Below, piece after piece: positions 1 to 8,168 of a stretch of DNA of 64,000 nt (positions are counted from its first letter, which is position 1; every line of letters begins with the position of its first letter). Below the pieces are notes generated by a model, which was not told the DNA's origin, made no database searches, and saw only the letters and a program-made list of their open reading frames with translations. The position numbers were made by a program, and so were the translations under genes. The stretch comes from Spirochaetaceae bacterium UBA5556 (GTDB lineage: Bacteria; Spirochaetota; Spirochaetia; Treponematales; Rectinemataceae), in assembly GCA_002425765.1 (NCBI GenBank), contig DIMW01000006.1, positions 62,001 to 126,000 of the forward strand, written 5' to 3'.

Positions 1-893
1 GCAATACTTTCCTGCGCGACGATAACCGGCAGCGCCATACACCGCTCCCCTGCGCATCCGAACGAAGAATTGATGATGCCCGCCGCCGTTCTCTCCAGCG
101 CGGCATCCTCCAGCACAAGCCCGTGGTTCTTCGCCTCGCACAGCGCCTGCACCCGTTTGCCGTTTGCCGCCGCGGTAGAATAGATATGCAGGCCGACGGA
201 AGCGGACCCTACAAAGCTGACCCCTTTGATATCCGGATGGGTCAGGAATAACTCGGCTTCCCTTCTGCTGCAGGTTACAATATTCAGCACACCGTCAGGG
301 AGCCCTGCTTCCTGCCAGAGTTCGGTAAGCCGCATTGCGGTCATCGGCGTCATGGAGGCGGCCTTCAGCACCAGCGTATTGCCGGTGGCAATGCAAAGCG
401 GAGCCATCCAACCCATGGGAATCATGCCCGGGAAATTAAACGGGACTATGCCCGCAAACACGCCTAAGGGTTCTCTGTATGATATGGTATCGTAACCCGA
501 TGACGTATTCATGAGCGATTCGCCCATCATCAGCGTGGGCGCACCGCAAGCCAGTTCCACCGGTTCCTTCACTTTGAGGATGTCCCCTTCGGCCTCCGCC
601 CAGACCTTACCGTGCTCCCGGGCAACCAGGTACGTCAGTTCATCCATTTTTTGATTGATCAGATCCCTGAACGTATACAGCACCTGCACCCGTTTCATAA
701 CGGGGGTCGCTGACCATGCCGGAAACGCCTTTTTTGCGGATTCAACCGCCCAATTGACCTCTTCCGGGGTGCAGCACGGTGTCTGCGCGATCACTGCACC
801 GGTGCTCGGGTCGTAAACGTCCATGTATTTGTCCGTTTTTGATTCGCACCATGTGCCGTTCGCAAAGTATTTCAATTTCTGGACTTCGCTCAT
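1..893 (-). CDS. mmsA: Methylmalonate-semialdehyde dehydrogenase (CoA-acylating), 3' end cut by window
   Basis: Reading leftwards from the ATG at 893, the frame stays open to base 1, giving 297 residues of an aldehyde dehydrogenase. The stretch running HIYSTAAANGKRVQALCEAK and ending SSFGCAGERCMALPV is typical of MmsA/IolA, which oxidises malonate or methylmalonate semialdehyde to acetyl- or propionyl-CoA. The catalytic Cys is the one in GERCMA, just before the cut; about 190 C-terminal residues are outside. An AGGAGA ribosome site lies 8 bases before the start. It is the last visible gene of the operon that starts at 5343, so it probably handles a semialdehyde made by the flavoproteins upstream. 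The family call is firm; the substrate is inferred. Confidence 0.9.
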   Translation of the reverse strand, partial: MSEVQKLKYFANGTWCESKTDKYMDVYDPSTGAVIAQTPCCTPEEVNWAVESAKKAFPAWSATPVMKRVQVLYTFRDLINQKMDELTYLVAREHGKVWAEAEGDILKVKEPVELACGAPTLMMGESLMNTSSGYDTISYREPLGVFAGIVPFNFPGMIPMGWMAPLCIATGNTLVLKAASMTPMTAMRLTELWQEAGLPDGVLNIVTCSRREAELFLTHPDIKGVSFVGSASVGLHIYSTAAANGKRVQALCEAKNHGLVLEDAALERTAAGIINSSFGCAGERCMALPVIVAQESI

Positions 894-911
894 GATTTTT
901 CTCCTTGTTTT

Positions 912-2564
912 TTATACTTTGCTCAATGTTCTGTAGTAGCTCCCGCACAGGTTGTTCGGGTTGAACGCCTCCCTGACCCTGTACTGGTAATAGGCCACCA
1001 GCGGCTGGGCGAGTTTGGAGAACATCTCGTCCTGCTCTTCCTGGGAAAAATAGTAACCATCCGGGCGTCGCGCGCTCTGGTTCCATTTTCCCATATCGAG
1101 ACCCAGTTTCTTCTGGTTCATCCATTCCTGGGTCGCATTGAAGAACTCGGCCGTGCCTTCCACAGATTCTTTTTCATAGGAATCAAAATGCGTGAAGAAT
1201 TCCCATCCGGTGCTGCCGCCGCCGCCCATGATGGTTATGGAGCCCATATCCGAGTCCCCGCCCACCTGGGCGATATAATCGTGTTCATCCTCCCACTTTT
1301 TCTTGAGCGCGGAAGCCTCTTCCATCACGGATGAAGAGACGAACACATTGCCGGAAAGCCCGAAGTTCCCTTCGTATCCGCCGCACATCACATAGTTCAG
1401 GTTCTTGTGGCCCATGCGCAGCAGATACATCAGCACCCAGTCTTTGATTTCCGGATCCATCATGAATTCGCTCTTCCATCCGCCCACCATCTCGAGAACA
1501 CGGTCCAGCGCTTTTTCCTTGTATTCCGTATCGCGCGGCGTCATGCCCGCGATGATCACCTGAATGTCGATCTTCATGTCTTCATTGGCTTTTTTCAGTT
1601 CAGGATCGTTTACGTAGCCTTCCAAGTCTGACAACTGGCCGTCCGGATCGTTGAGTATCTTGATCATCGCCGTTTTTATGTCGCGCCCGAACATGGTAAA
1701 TTGTCTGTGCCCAAGATAGAGTATCTCCGCTTGATGCAGCAGATTGAGGCCCTCGGCATAGGCGTCCCAGCTTGGGAAACAAAGCGTATACGCTTTGAAA
1801 TTGTCGGGCAGGTTCGCCTTGTAGGCAGGCGCCATGCCGCGGGAGGGGATATACGCAGGTCCCGGCCAGGGGTGAAGCCGCACGGCAACCCTGGTACAGA
1901 TGCCCATGGAACCGGCCGTACCCTGCTTTGCCCGAAGTATCGCCCTTGTGCTTGGACCGGGGCCGTCCCCGCAGAACCAGCCTGAACCTGCGCCAAGAGA
2001 TCCTGTCCGTAAAACTTCACCGTCGGGCAGGACCCATTCGGCAGCCAGCATGTTTTCCGTCGCCGCTCCCATGAAGATCGTCTGAGGGCCGAATCCCACC
2101 CAGCCCGCCGTGCTCGCCGCCACAGAACTGGAACAGCCCACGCCTGGTATATTGATGTTCAGGCCATATTTCATGGCTTCCGCCTGCACGACTGCGCCGA
2201 TCGCGTACGGTTCCACCACCGCATACATATTTTTGGGGTCGATCTCGATTCTGCGCATCCGCCGCATGTCAAGCTGCACGGAATAGTCGCTTCCGATATA
2301 CCCCATCACCGACCAGAAGGTTGTGGAGGCCTTAAACTGAATCCCGTATTTGTTGCAGAGCCTGACGATCCCCTGTACTTCTTTCGTGCTCCCGGGCAGT
2401 ATCACCGCCTGGGGCAATGGCGTCTTTTGCTTGAACGGTCCCCGGTGATCCGAAGTTTGGCAGGGTATGGCTCTGTAGCTTTCACAGATCCCGATGTCTT
2501 CGGATATGTTTCGCGCCCCCACGACAGCTTCAAACGCCTGGTAAATTTCCCTGGACAGTGCCAT
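912..2564 (-). CDS. FAD-linked oxidase, GlcD / 4-cresol-dehydrogenase type (550 aa)
   Basis: A PCMH-type FAD-binding domain fills the N-terminal half (about residues 45-230). It includes the loop region VILPGSTKEVQGIVRLC, a Gly-rich PGVGCSSSVAASTAGW stretch and the DGEVLRTGSLGAGSGWFCGD segment. The C-terminal half is the oxidase lobe and ends with the family-typical FNPNNLCGSYYRTL. Length fits vanillyl-alcohol/4-cresol oxidase-like enzymes better than classical GlcE. The start has a strong GGAGG site. It lies 12 bases downstream of the iron-sulfur gene and 18 bases upstream of mmsA, so one transcript is expected. Likely role: a dehydrogenase subunit that oxidises a hydroxy acid or alcohol and passes electrons to the iron-sulfur partner. 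The substrate is unknown. Confidence 0.85.
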   Translation of the reverse strand: MALSREIYQAFEAVVGARNISEDIGICESYRAIPCQTSDHRGPFKQKTPLPQAVILPGSTKEVQGIVRLCNKYGIQFKASTTFWSVMGYIGSDYSVQLDMRRMRRIEIDPKNMYAVVEPYAIGAVVQAEAMKYGLNINIPGVGCSSSVAASTAGWVGFGPQTIFMGAATENMLAAEWVLPDGEVLRTGSLGAGSGWFCGDGPGPSTRAILRAKQGTAGSMGICTRVAVRLHPWPGPAYIPSRGMAPAYKANLPDNFKAYTLCFPSWDAYAEGLNLLHQAEILYLGHRQFTMFGRDIKTAMIKILNDPDGQLSDLEGYVNDPELKKANEDMKIDIQVIIAGMTPRDTEYKEKALDRVLEMVGGWKSEFMMDPEIKDWVLMYLLRMGHKNLNYVMCGGYEGNFGLSGNVFVSSSVMEEASALKKKWEDEHDYIAQVGGDSDMGSITIMGGGGSTGWEFFTHFDSYEKESVEGTAEFFNATQEWMNQKKLGLDMGKWNQSARRPDGYYFSQEEQDEMFSKLAQPLVAYYQYRVREAFNPNNLCGSYYRTLSKV

Positions 2565-2576
2565 ATCTTTTTCCTC

Positions 2577-3851
2577 CTAAAGCGCCGCGCGCACGAGATC
2601 GAAAATGTCGTAAATTTTGATTTTATTGCCGTTTTGGTTCTTTGCCCCCGCAAAATTGCTTTCGCACCAAGGGCAGGCGGTCACCAGGGTGTCAGCACCC
2701 GTGGCTTCGGCTTCGCTGATCCGTTCAGCGGCCGTCCAGGAGGAGAATTCCGGCAGGGTTTCACTGCACCCGCCCCCTGCTCCGCAGCACCAGGAGTATT
2801 CGCGAATGCGCTCCATCTCCACGAACCTTAATCCGGGTATTGCTTTCAGAATGTTTCTGGGAGCGTCATAGACACCATAGATGCCGTTATACCGCGGACG
2901 GGGCGGATCCCATGTATGTATCTGGTTGCGTATCTTTTTTTCTCCGCCCTCCCAGGCAACATACGGCTCGCCCTGCCTTCCGAGATGGCAGGGATCGTGA
3001 TAGGTAACGGTCATCTGCACCGGTTTTACAAACTGAATTTTGCCATTTGCAATCAACCTATCCAAATATTCGACTATATGCACAACCTCTACATTCAGCC
3101 CTAATTTTGCATACAGCCGCTTGAATGCGTAATAACAATCCGAACAGGGCGTAACAATCACCTGTGCGCCGGATTTTCTGACCGCTTCGATGTTCGCGTT
3201 TGCCCTCTGCTCAAATTCCTTCTCAAAACCCATCTGATATGCGCGTCCCGCGCAGCAGGCATCCGCTTTGCCAAGCACACCTATATCAGCGCCGGCTTTT
3301 TGCAGCAGAAATACCATCGCCCGCGCTTTTTCTGTAAGGCCATCCTCATAGCTGTATTTACAGCCCGGGAAAAACAGCACCTCGGCTTTCTCCAAAAGGA
3401 TATCTTTTACTTTTATTCCTTTGGCCCAATTCATACGGTCAATTCTTTTCTGGCCCTGTATCATGGTCTGCTCTTTTTTAAGGTTTCCGATTATTGTCTC
3501 TTGTACAGGCAGCGTTTTTGCTTTCTCGACCGCATCGATTTTCAGCGCTATGTTGTGGTCTAAAGGCTCCAGATTGTACCGGCAGATCTTGCAGCTCACA
3601 TCGCATGCGCCGCAGCTGGTACAGCTGTGCACCACTTCGGTAACTTTTTTCGTATATTCCGCGTCGCCATCCAGAATGGTCTGCGCTAGCTGGAACCTTC
3701 CGCGCGCAGAATAGGTGTTGAAGTTATAATAACATACGCTGGGGCAATTCTCGCCGAACCGTTGGCTTTTGATTTTGTCAAAGGGAATCCATTTGCACCC
3801 CAGACAGTTGCTGCAGCGTTCCATCATAGGCCTGTAATCTTTTAATGACAT
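2577..3851 (-). CDS. Iron-sulfur oxidoreductase with two 4Fe-4S sites and two CCG domains (GlcF/HdrD-like)
   Basis: This 424-residue protein starts with cysteines 13, 16, 19, 36 and 40 and then 77, 80, 83, 87 and 90, consistent with two ferredoxin-like 4Fe-4S clusters. Two CCG (DUF224) domains follow: Cys164, CC199-200, C236/C239 and then Cys288, CC355-356, C393/C396. This is the layout of GlcF, GlpC, LldF and HdrD-type electron-transfer subunits. It sits between two FAD-oxidase genes, with 19 bases on one side and 12 on the other. It most likely collects electrons from both flavoproteins and delivers them to quinone, an electron-transfer flavoprotein or a heterodisulfide-like acceptor. The acceptor is not evident from this window. 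The start has GGAGG. Confidence 0.9.
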   Translation of the reverse strand: MSLKDYRPMMERCSNCLGCKWIPFDKIKSQRFGENCPSVCYYNFNTYSARGRFQLAQTILDGDAEYTKKVTEVVHSCTSCGACDVSCKICRYNLEPLDHNIALKIDAVEKAKTLPVQETIIGNLKKEQTMIQGQKRIDRMNWAKGIKVKDILLEKAEVLFFPGCKYSYEDGLTEKARAMVFLLQKAGADIGVLGKADACCAGRAYQMGFEKEFEQRANANIEAVRKSGAQVIVTPCSDCYYAFKRLYAKLGLNVEVVHIVEYLDRLIANGKIQFVKPVQMTVTYHDPCHLGRQGEPYVAWEGGEKKIRNQIHTWDPPRPRYNGIYGVYDAPRNILKAIPGLRFVEMERIREYSWCCGAGGGCSETLPEFSSWTAAERISEAEATGADTLVTACPWCESNFAGAKNQNGNKIKIYDIFDLVRAAL

Positions 3852-3870
3852 TTTAAGCCTCCTTATCCCC

Positions 3871-5343
3871 TCAATAATTGCAAAGCTTACCGGGATTCAT
3901 GATGCCGTTCGGATCAAATATCCCTTTTAGCCGCTGCAGCACTTGATAGCCTTGTGCATCTTTGTTTAACTGTAGTCTCGACCAGATACCGTAGGGACGG
4001 AAATAATAGGCACCCATACGGGAAAACATCATGCTTGCCTTCACAAAAAGTTCCCTTGTTTTGCCGGTTTCACTTGCGCAATCTGCCCTGTATGGCAGCG
4101 TAAACGAGCAATGATAGGATGCGCCCATATTTTCGGGCTGCAGATATACGCCGACGTCGCAAACCGGGTAACCTTCCTGGCTGGAAAGGCTTCCCATTGC
4201 CTGTATGAATTTTGGAGTCTGATCCAGTGTGGTGGAGAAAAAGATATCCTGGAAGGCGCCCTTATAAATCTCTTTCCAGGAAGCATCGCCGCCGGGTCTT
4301 GCGGCTTTCCTTAAGACCGCCTCCGCGGATATCCCCCCGACGGCTTCCGGCATCTTAAGCCCGCAGTTCTGCGCGATTTCACTGATATCCGCTTCCTGGG
4401 CCGCGACCCGCTCTTCCGGCAGTATTTCTCTGCCGGCAATACCAACGACAGCCATCCAGGGCGGAAGCTGTTCTTTCAATCCATCCACCTCTCCCGCCTT
4501 GTCTGCCATAAGATACGCCATCTGCGTGTTGTTCATGATGAAGAATTCATCACTGAACCGCAGCCGGAGAACGTTGTACGCAAAATCGACTAAGTCCTCC
4601 AGCTTTCTGGCGGGAACAATATACGCTTTATGTGCCTGAGGCATTATTTCGCAGCGGACCGATGCCCAGGTAACGATGCCCATCGTGCCCTGCGCGCCCG
4701 TAAGAAGCCGGTAAAAGTCCAGCATCATGGGTCCGGCCGGCTCCCACTGCCATTTGTCTTCCTTCCACTGCTGTTCGAGATCCATGACCGACCCGCCCGC
4801 CTCACCCGTAAACATGCGGTTCCCGTCCCCCCATGTCACCTCAACGCATCTAAGCGGATCCAGATCGCACCACTGGTGCAATGCATTCAACCGCGGTTCA
4901 GTTTCCAGTACGCTGGCCACCACGGATTTGCCGGCGCGCGTCGCAAGGGGGACCGAAAGGGTTAATCCTTCGCCAGCCAGGGCTTTAAGCAGTTCACCGT
5001 ACGTCACACCCGGCTCAATGACTGCCATCCTGTACTTCCGATTGATGCTAAGTATCTTCTTCATGCCGGAAAGATCGACGATTACGGCTTCGGGCACGCC
5101 CGGGGCCGTATCACCTTTGTAATGGGGAGCCTGCGAACTCACCGAGACGAGCGGCGTCCGCGTTTCATTCGCCCACTTTACAACAGCGCCGACCTCCCCG
5201 GCATTGTGTACCCGGACCGCACAACGCGGCGGGAGCCCTGGCGCGAAGCTTTTGTCCTGAGAATATTCAGATAAAACTTTGGGATCGCCGCAGACGTTCT
5301 CTGCCCCCACAATGCGGGTCAATGCATCCTGTATTTTTTCCAT
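3871..5343 (-). CDS. FAD-linked oxidase, GlcD type (490 aa), first gene of operon
   Basis: Residues about 35-220 form a PCMH FAD-binding domain: RCAVRVHNAGEVGAVVKWAN, the PHYKGDTAPG loop, GVTYGELLKAL and GAQGTMGIVTWASVR. The FAD-oxidase C-terminal lobe ends in FDPNGIMNPGKLCNY, nearly the GlcD consensus. Length (490) matches GlcD. It is translated from a GGAGG-led ATG and is the promoter-proximal gene. A strong promoter and a palindrome lie directly upstream (5408-5449). With the genes at 912-3851 it resembles GlcD/GlcE/GlcF, but both flavoproteins are full length. Probable role: a membrane-associated or cytosolic 2-hydroxy-acid or alcohol dehydrogenase. The substrate is not predictable from sequence alone. 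Confidence 0.87.
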   Translation of the reverse strand: MEKIQDALTRIVGAENVCGDPKVLSEYSQDKSFAPGLPPRCAVRVHNAGEVGAVVKWANETRTPLVSVSSQAPHYKGDTAPGVPEAVIVDLSGMKKILSINRKYRMAVIEPGVTYGELLKALAGEGLTLSVPLATRAGKSVVASVLETEPRLNALHQWCDLDPLRCVEVTWGDGNRMFTGEAGGSVMDLEQQWKEDKWQWEPAGPMMLDFYRLLTGAQGTMGIVTWASVRCEIMPQAHKAYIVPARKLEDLVDFAYNVLRLRFSDEFFIMNNTQMAYLMADKAGEVDGLKEQLPPWMAVVGIAGREILPEERVAAQEADISEIAQNCGLKMPEAVGGISAEAVLRKAARPGGDASWKEIYKGAFQDIFFSTTLDQTPKFIQAMGSLSSQEGYPVCDVGVYLQPENMGASYHCSFTLPYRADCASETGKTRELFVKASMMFSRMGAYYFRPYGIWSRLQLNKDAQGYQVLQRLKGIFDPNGIMNPGKLCNY

Positions 5344-5407
5344 TTTGTGCCCTCCTTGCGTTCAGAACCGGTGGCTTCAAAAATCAAAAATTATGATGAA
5401 AGTATTC

Positions 5408-5423
5408 AATGAATATATTCATT
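5408..5423. promoter_or_regulatory. 16-bp perfect palindrome, probable TetR operator
   Basis: AATGAATATATTCATT is a perfect 16-bp palindrome. It overlaps the last three bases of the predicted -10 box of the leftward oxidase operon and covers the expected start of transcription. That is a repressor position, and the nearest regulator is the divergent TetR gene at 5746. The binding is inferred. Confidence 0.55.
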
Positions 5424-5449
5424 TTAAATCCAGTTTTTGGACTTGTCAA
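5421..5449 (-). promoter_or_regulatory. Sigma70-type promoter of the oxidase operon
   Basis: On the minus strand TTGACA (5449-5444), a 17-base spacer and TAAAAT (5426-5421) form a near-consensus promoter about 75 bases before the ATG at 5343. Confidence 0.6.
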
Positions 5450-5499
5450 CATATAACAAATCTATTCTATTCCAAAACTAAATGGCATTTATGTACATG

Positions 5500-5528
5500 T
5501 TGACAGACAACAGCCGATCATATATAAA
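5500..5528 (+). promoter_or_regulatory. Sigma70-type promoter facing the TetR gene
   Basis: TTGACA (5500-5505), 17 bases and TATAAA (5523-5528) match the consensus closely. ATGTACAT, an 8-bp palindrome, lies just upstream at 5491-5498. The promoter leaves a leader of about 210 bases before the regulator start. Confidence 0.55.
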
Positions 5529-5745
5529 TACGCTTGCAATTTGGCAGATGAAGAAGGTTATTGGAAGCTCCGAGATGTCCTCCACCGAATGGAGTCAACC
5601 AATGACCAGGAAATGATATTATGTTCTTTGAGAATAAGCATTGGAGTTTATGGGGGAAGCATCCCTTGTACGCGTCGCTTCAATGGCTTGTTGGGCAGCT
5701 CGACATCAAAAGATCGATACCGTAATAAGGCTGGTATAGGAAAAC
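5529..5745 (+). other. Long untranslated leader of the TetR gene
   Basis: Between the promoter at 5500-5528 and the start at 5746 there is no convincing gene. A 96-residue open frame (5541-5831) runs into the regulator out of frame and has no family resemblance. No riboswitch could be recognised by eye. Confidence 0.35.
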
Positions 5746-6324
5746 ATGACACAACGGAAGAAACAGGCAATACAGACAAGGCAAAAGATTTTAAACGCGG
5801 CTATCGCCGTTATGCAAAAACACGGCTTTGAGGACACAACAATAGAACAGATATGTAAAAAAGCGAAGGTCTCAGTGGGGTCTTTTTACAATTATTTTAA
5901 ATCAAAGCAGGATGTCCTCTTTGTAGTGTTTGAATCAGCCGATCTGTATTTTAAGGATACCGTGGAGCCCCAGCTTGCCTCCCTTGCCGTCAGCGACAAA
6001 ATCTTGCTTTTCTTCAGGCATTACGCCCGGTATAATTTAGATACTGGCCTTGATTTTGTGAAACACTTATACGGCAGCAGTGAAAATAAGTTTTTTATTG
6101 CGCAGGACAGATTCATGCACAAGCTGCTTCATAATATATTGGCCGACGCTCAGGCAGAAGGCAAACTCAAGTCTGATATGCCTTTGCAGGAAATAGAGCA
6201 ATACATGTTCATTCTGGCAAGAGGGATCGTAAATGATTGGTGCTTATACGATGGCAGCTACGACTTGGAACAAAGGATAGTGTTGTACTTTCAAAAAACA
6301 TTGTCGTTATTTATAACTAAATAA
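5746..6324 (+). CDS. TetR/AcrR-family transcriptional regulator (192 aa)
   Basis: The N-terminal 60 residues form a TetR helix-turn-helix: RQKILNAAIAVMQKHGFEDT, TIEQICKKAKVSVGSFYNYF and KSKQDVLFVVFE, including the signature GSFYNYFKSK. The remaining 130 residues are an all-helical ligand-binding domain that cannot be assigned. It is divergent from the flavoprotein/iron-sulfur/MmsA operon, and the only strong palindrome in between overlaps that operon promoter. It is therefore probably its repressor, with a substrate or CoA-ester inducer. Base composition is AT-rich like the operon, so both may have arrived together. AGGA lies 6 bases before the ATG. Confidence 0.88.
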   Translation: MTQRKKQAIQTRQKILNAAIAVMQKHGFEDTTIEQICKKAKVSVGSFYNYFKSKQDVLFVVFESADLYFKDTVEPQLASLAVSDKILLFFRHYARYNLDTGLDFVKHLYGSSENKFFIAQDRFMHKLLHNILADAQAEGKLKSDMPLQEIEQYMFILARGIVNDWCLYDGSYDLEQRIVLYFQKTLSLFITK

Positions 6325-6481
6325 TACCCTGTTTCAAGAGAATCCGGAGTTCAATCGGATTTCGTGGCCGGAGAAATATTAAATATTTTGGTACTGATTT
6401 GCAGCAAAGCTCTTTTCTGAGAAAGACCTATTAAATCATCTTTGCAGGCCGATGGATCTTTTTCAAGCATGAAATTAAAAT

Positions 6482-7351
6482 TCAAGTAAGTTTCTGTATC
6501 CTCAACAAAAGCTGTTCAAACTTATTTTCGCCCAGAAAGCGCTGGAGGAAAGGCAAGAATTTCACATCCGCCCCTGCAACATAGCGAATCTTCATTTTCT
6601 TCGCATACAATGCTTTGATAATCACCTTCGCCACCACCTCCGGCTTGTTGGAATTCCGTATCATGGTATTCATAAATTCGAGCGAAGGGTTCAATTTATC
6701 GTAATAAGTATCCCTGATATTCTGCGGCATCGTGTCCCATGTCTTTGCCATGTTTTCCTTGCTGTTCGCCGTCATGGGCGTTTCCATTGCTCCGGGCTCA
6801 ATAGACGTGGCCTGGATTCCGAAGATCGGCATTTCATACCGCAGGGAGTTTGTAATTCCCTCCACGGCATATTTGGAGATCGCATAAATCCCTGAGAAGG
6901 CCGCAGGAGTCCTGACACCGCTGGACGATACGTTCACGATTCTGGCCGGCCCGTATTTTCTCAACAGCGGCAGAAAGACTTGTATAACCCACAATGTTCC
7001 GAACACATTCACATCAAACAAGGCTCTGACCCTTTCTTCAGAGACCCCTTCAATCACACCTCCTGCAATTGAGGCAACGCCGGCGACATTGACGAGCGCA
7101 GCCAGCCCTCCGTCGCCGATGTCCTTTGCAATATACCCATAGGCGGCTTCAACCGATTTTCGGTCGGCGATGTCCACGACAATCGGCGTGCAGCCGAGCT
7201 TTTTCAGCTCTTCCGGAGACTGACTCGGTATGATCGTTGCATACACCTTCCAGCCCATTTCAGACAGCATCTTCGCGGTTACGAATCCAAGCCCCGTTCC
7301 TGCGCCGGTTACAAGCGCAATTTTCCCTGTCTCTTTCTCCTGCTGGGTCAT
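6482..7351 (-). CDS. Short-chain dehydrogenase/reductase (retinol/11-beta-HSD-like, 289 aa)
   Basis: It has the classical SDR pattern: NAD(P) motif TGAGTGLG near residue 16, NVAG near residue 88, catalytic Ser in VNVSSSGVRTP and YxxxK as YAISK. The C-terminal extension of about 90 residues, with the PGAMETPMT substrate loop, resembles SDR9C-type retinol or hydroxysteroid dehydrogenases. An Asp in the second strand region (VDIAD) does not settle the NADH/NADPH preference. The start follows a GAGGAG-like site. It is divergently transcribed from the TetR gene at 7499, with nested inverted repeats between them, so it is likely that regulator's target. Substrate unknown. Confidence 0.85.
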   Translation of the reverse strand: MTQQEKETGKIALVTGAGTGLGFVTAKMLSEMGWKVYATIIPSQSPEELKKLGCTPIVVDIADRKSVEAAYGYIAKDIGDGGLAALVNVAGVASIAGGVIEGVSEERVRALFDVNVFGTLWVIQVFLPLLRKYGPARIVNVSSSGVRTPAAFSGIYAISKYAVEGITNSLRYEMPIFGIQATSIEPGAMETPMTANSKENMAKTWDTMPQNIRDTYYDKLNPSLEFMNTMIRNSNKPEVVAKVIIKALYAKKMKIRYVAGADVKFLPFLQRFLGENKFEQLLLRIQKLT

Positions 7352-7382
7352 TTTAAACTCCTCACCCTTGACAATACACAGA

Positions 7383-7484
7383 TAGCATACTACGATTTTT
7401 AATTATACAGTAGTTGTTTAAGCAGTCAATCATCACTTTCTCGGAAAGGTATGCTAAACAACTATTAACAAAGTACGTTGTTTA
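7383..7484. promoter_or_regulatory. Nested inverted repeats between SDR and TetR genes (operator cluster)
   Basis: TAGTTGTTTA (7411-7420) is repeated in inverted form as TAAACAACTA (7455-7464). A further GTTGTTTA lies at 7477-7484. TAGCATAC (7383-7390) is inverted as GTATGCTA (7449-7456). One arm falls inside the spacer of the SDR promoter, as expected for repressor binding. Confidence 0.5.
7402..7429 (-). promoter_or_regulatory. Promoter of the SDR gene
   Basis: On the minus strand TTGACT (7429-7424), 16 bases and a consensus TATAAT (7407-7402) precede the ATG at 7351 by about 50 bases. Confidence 0.6.
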
Positions 7485-7498
7485 TTAGGTGTTTTTGA

Positions 7499-8008
7499 AT
7501 GGACAAGAGGATTATCAAGACTAAAAAATGTATAAAAGAAGCCTTTTTAACCCTTCGGAAAAAGAATGATATTGATAAAATCAAAGTTACCGATCTGTGC
7601 GAACTTGCCATAATCAATAAAACGACCTTTTATAAGTATTATCAGGATATTTATGCGCTTTCGGACGAGATGGATGACGAGATTTTAGATTTTGTCTGGG
7701 GTAATTTTACCGATATAGGCTTACTTTACGAAGCGCCTGGGCGATTTTTGAAGGGGTTATACGCTGTTTTCGAGGCGCACCGAGAAGAGGTGCTCGCGCT
7801 GTTCGGTGACCGAATGAATGTACTTGTCGGCAAAGTAGAGCAGCGACTGAGAGAGCATTATCTCACAACCAGCAGCTCCCCAAAAGAAGACATCACTTTA
7901 TCCTTTTTAATCGGCGGCGCGACGCATATAGTCATGAATCCAAAGTATGAAAAAGACGCGGTAATAAAAGTAGCGGTGGACATCATTTCAAAAGTGATAC
8001 ATGATTAG
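7499..8008 (+). CDS. TetR-like regulator (DhaS type, 169 aa)
   Basis: The N-terminus MDKRIIKTKKCIKEAFLTLR and the helix-turn-helix DLCELAIINKTTFYKYYQDI match the TetR DNA-binding domain, in the shorter subgroup related to DhaS, where the regulatory domain is compact. The ligand domain is unrecognised. It stands divergent from the SDR gene at 6482-7351 with a repeat-rich 147-base intergenic region, so it is probably a local repressor or activator. AGGTG lies about 9 bases before the ATG. Composition is AT-rich like its neighbours, and it is the last AT-rich gene before the compositional change near 8.1 kb. Confidence 0.83.
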   Translation: MDKRIIKTKKCIKEAFLTLRKKNDIDKIKVTDLCELAIINKTTFYKYYQDIYALSDEMDDEILDFVWGNFTDIGLLYEAPGRFLKGLYAVFEAHREEVLALFGDRMNVLVGKVEQRLREHYLTTSSSPKEDITLSFLIGGATHIVMNPKYEKDAVIKVAVDIISKVIHD

Positions 8009-8049
8009 GCAAGCTCTTCAATATGAAACACTCACAAAAATGCTCCCCT

Positions 8050-8168
8050 CTATTTTGACATTATGGTGCCGCACTTGGGGCAAACGTATTTGATATTCCG
8101 GTTAGTGGATTTCCTGCTGCCGCCCTTGCCGCCTCTTTTGCGGGCGTGCTGCTCTCTACTGTGGTCGG
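8050..8168 (-). pseudogene. Remnant of a zinc-ribbon protein C-terminus
   Basis: On the minus strand a frame encodes a Lys/Arg/Gly-rich stretch and then RNIKYVCPKCGTIMSK and a stop at 8050. The YVCPKCG half of a zinc ribbon is like the tail of SprT-like or phage-type zinc-ribbon proteins, but the second CxxC is missing and there is no start or body upstream. It lies exactly at the AT-rich/GC-rich junction. Probably a broken gene end; it could be a chance frame. Confidence 0.3.

Noticed and set aside
5541..5831. 96-codon frame upstream of and overlapping the TetR gene
   Set aside because: No family resemblance, and it runs into the regulator out of frame.
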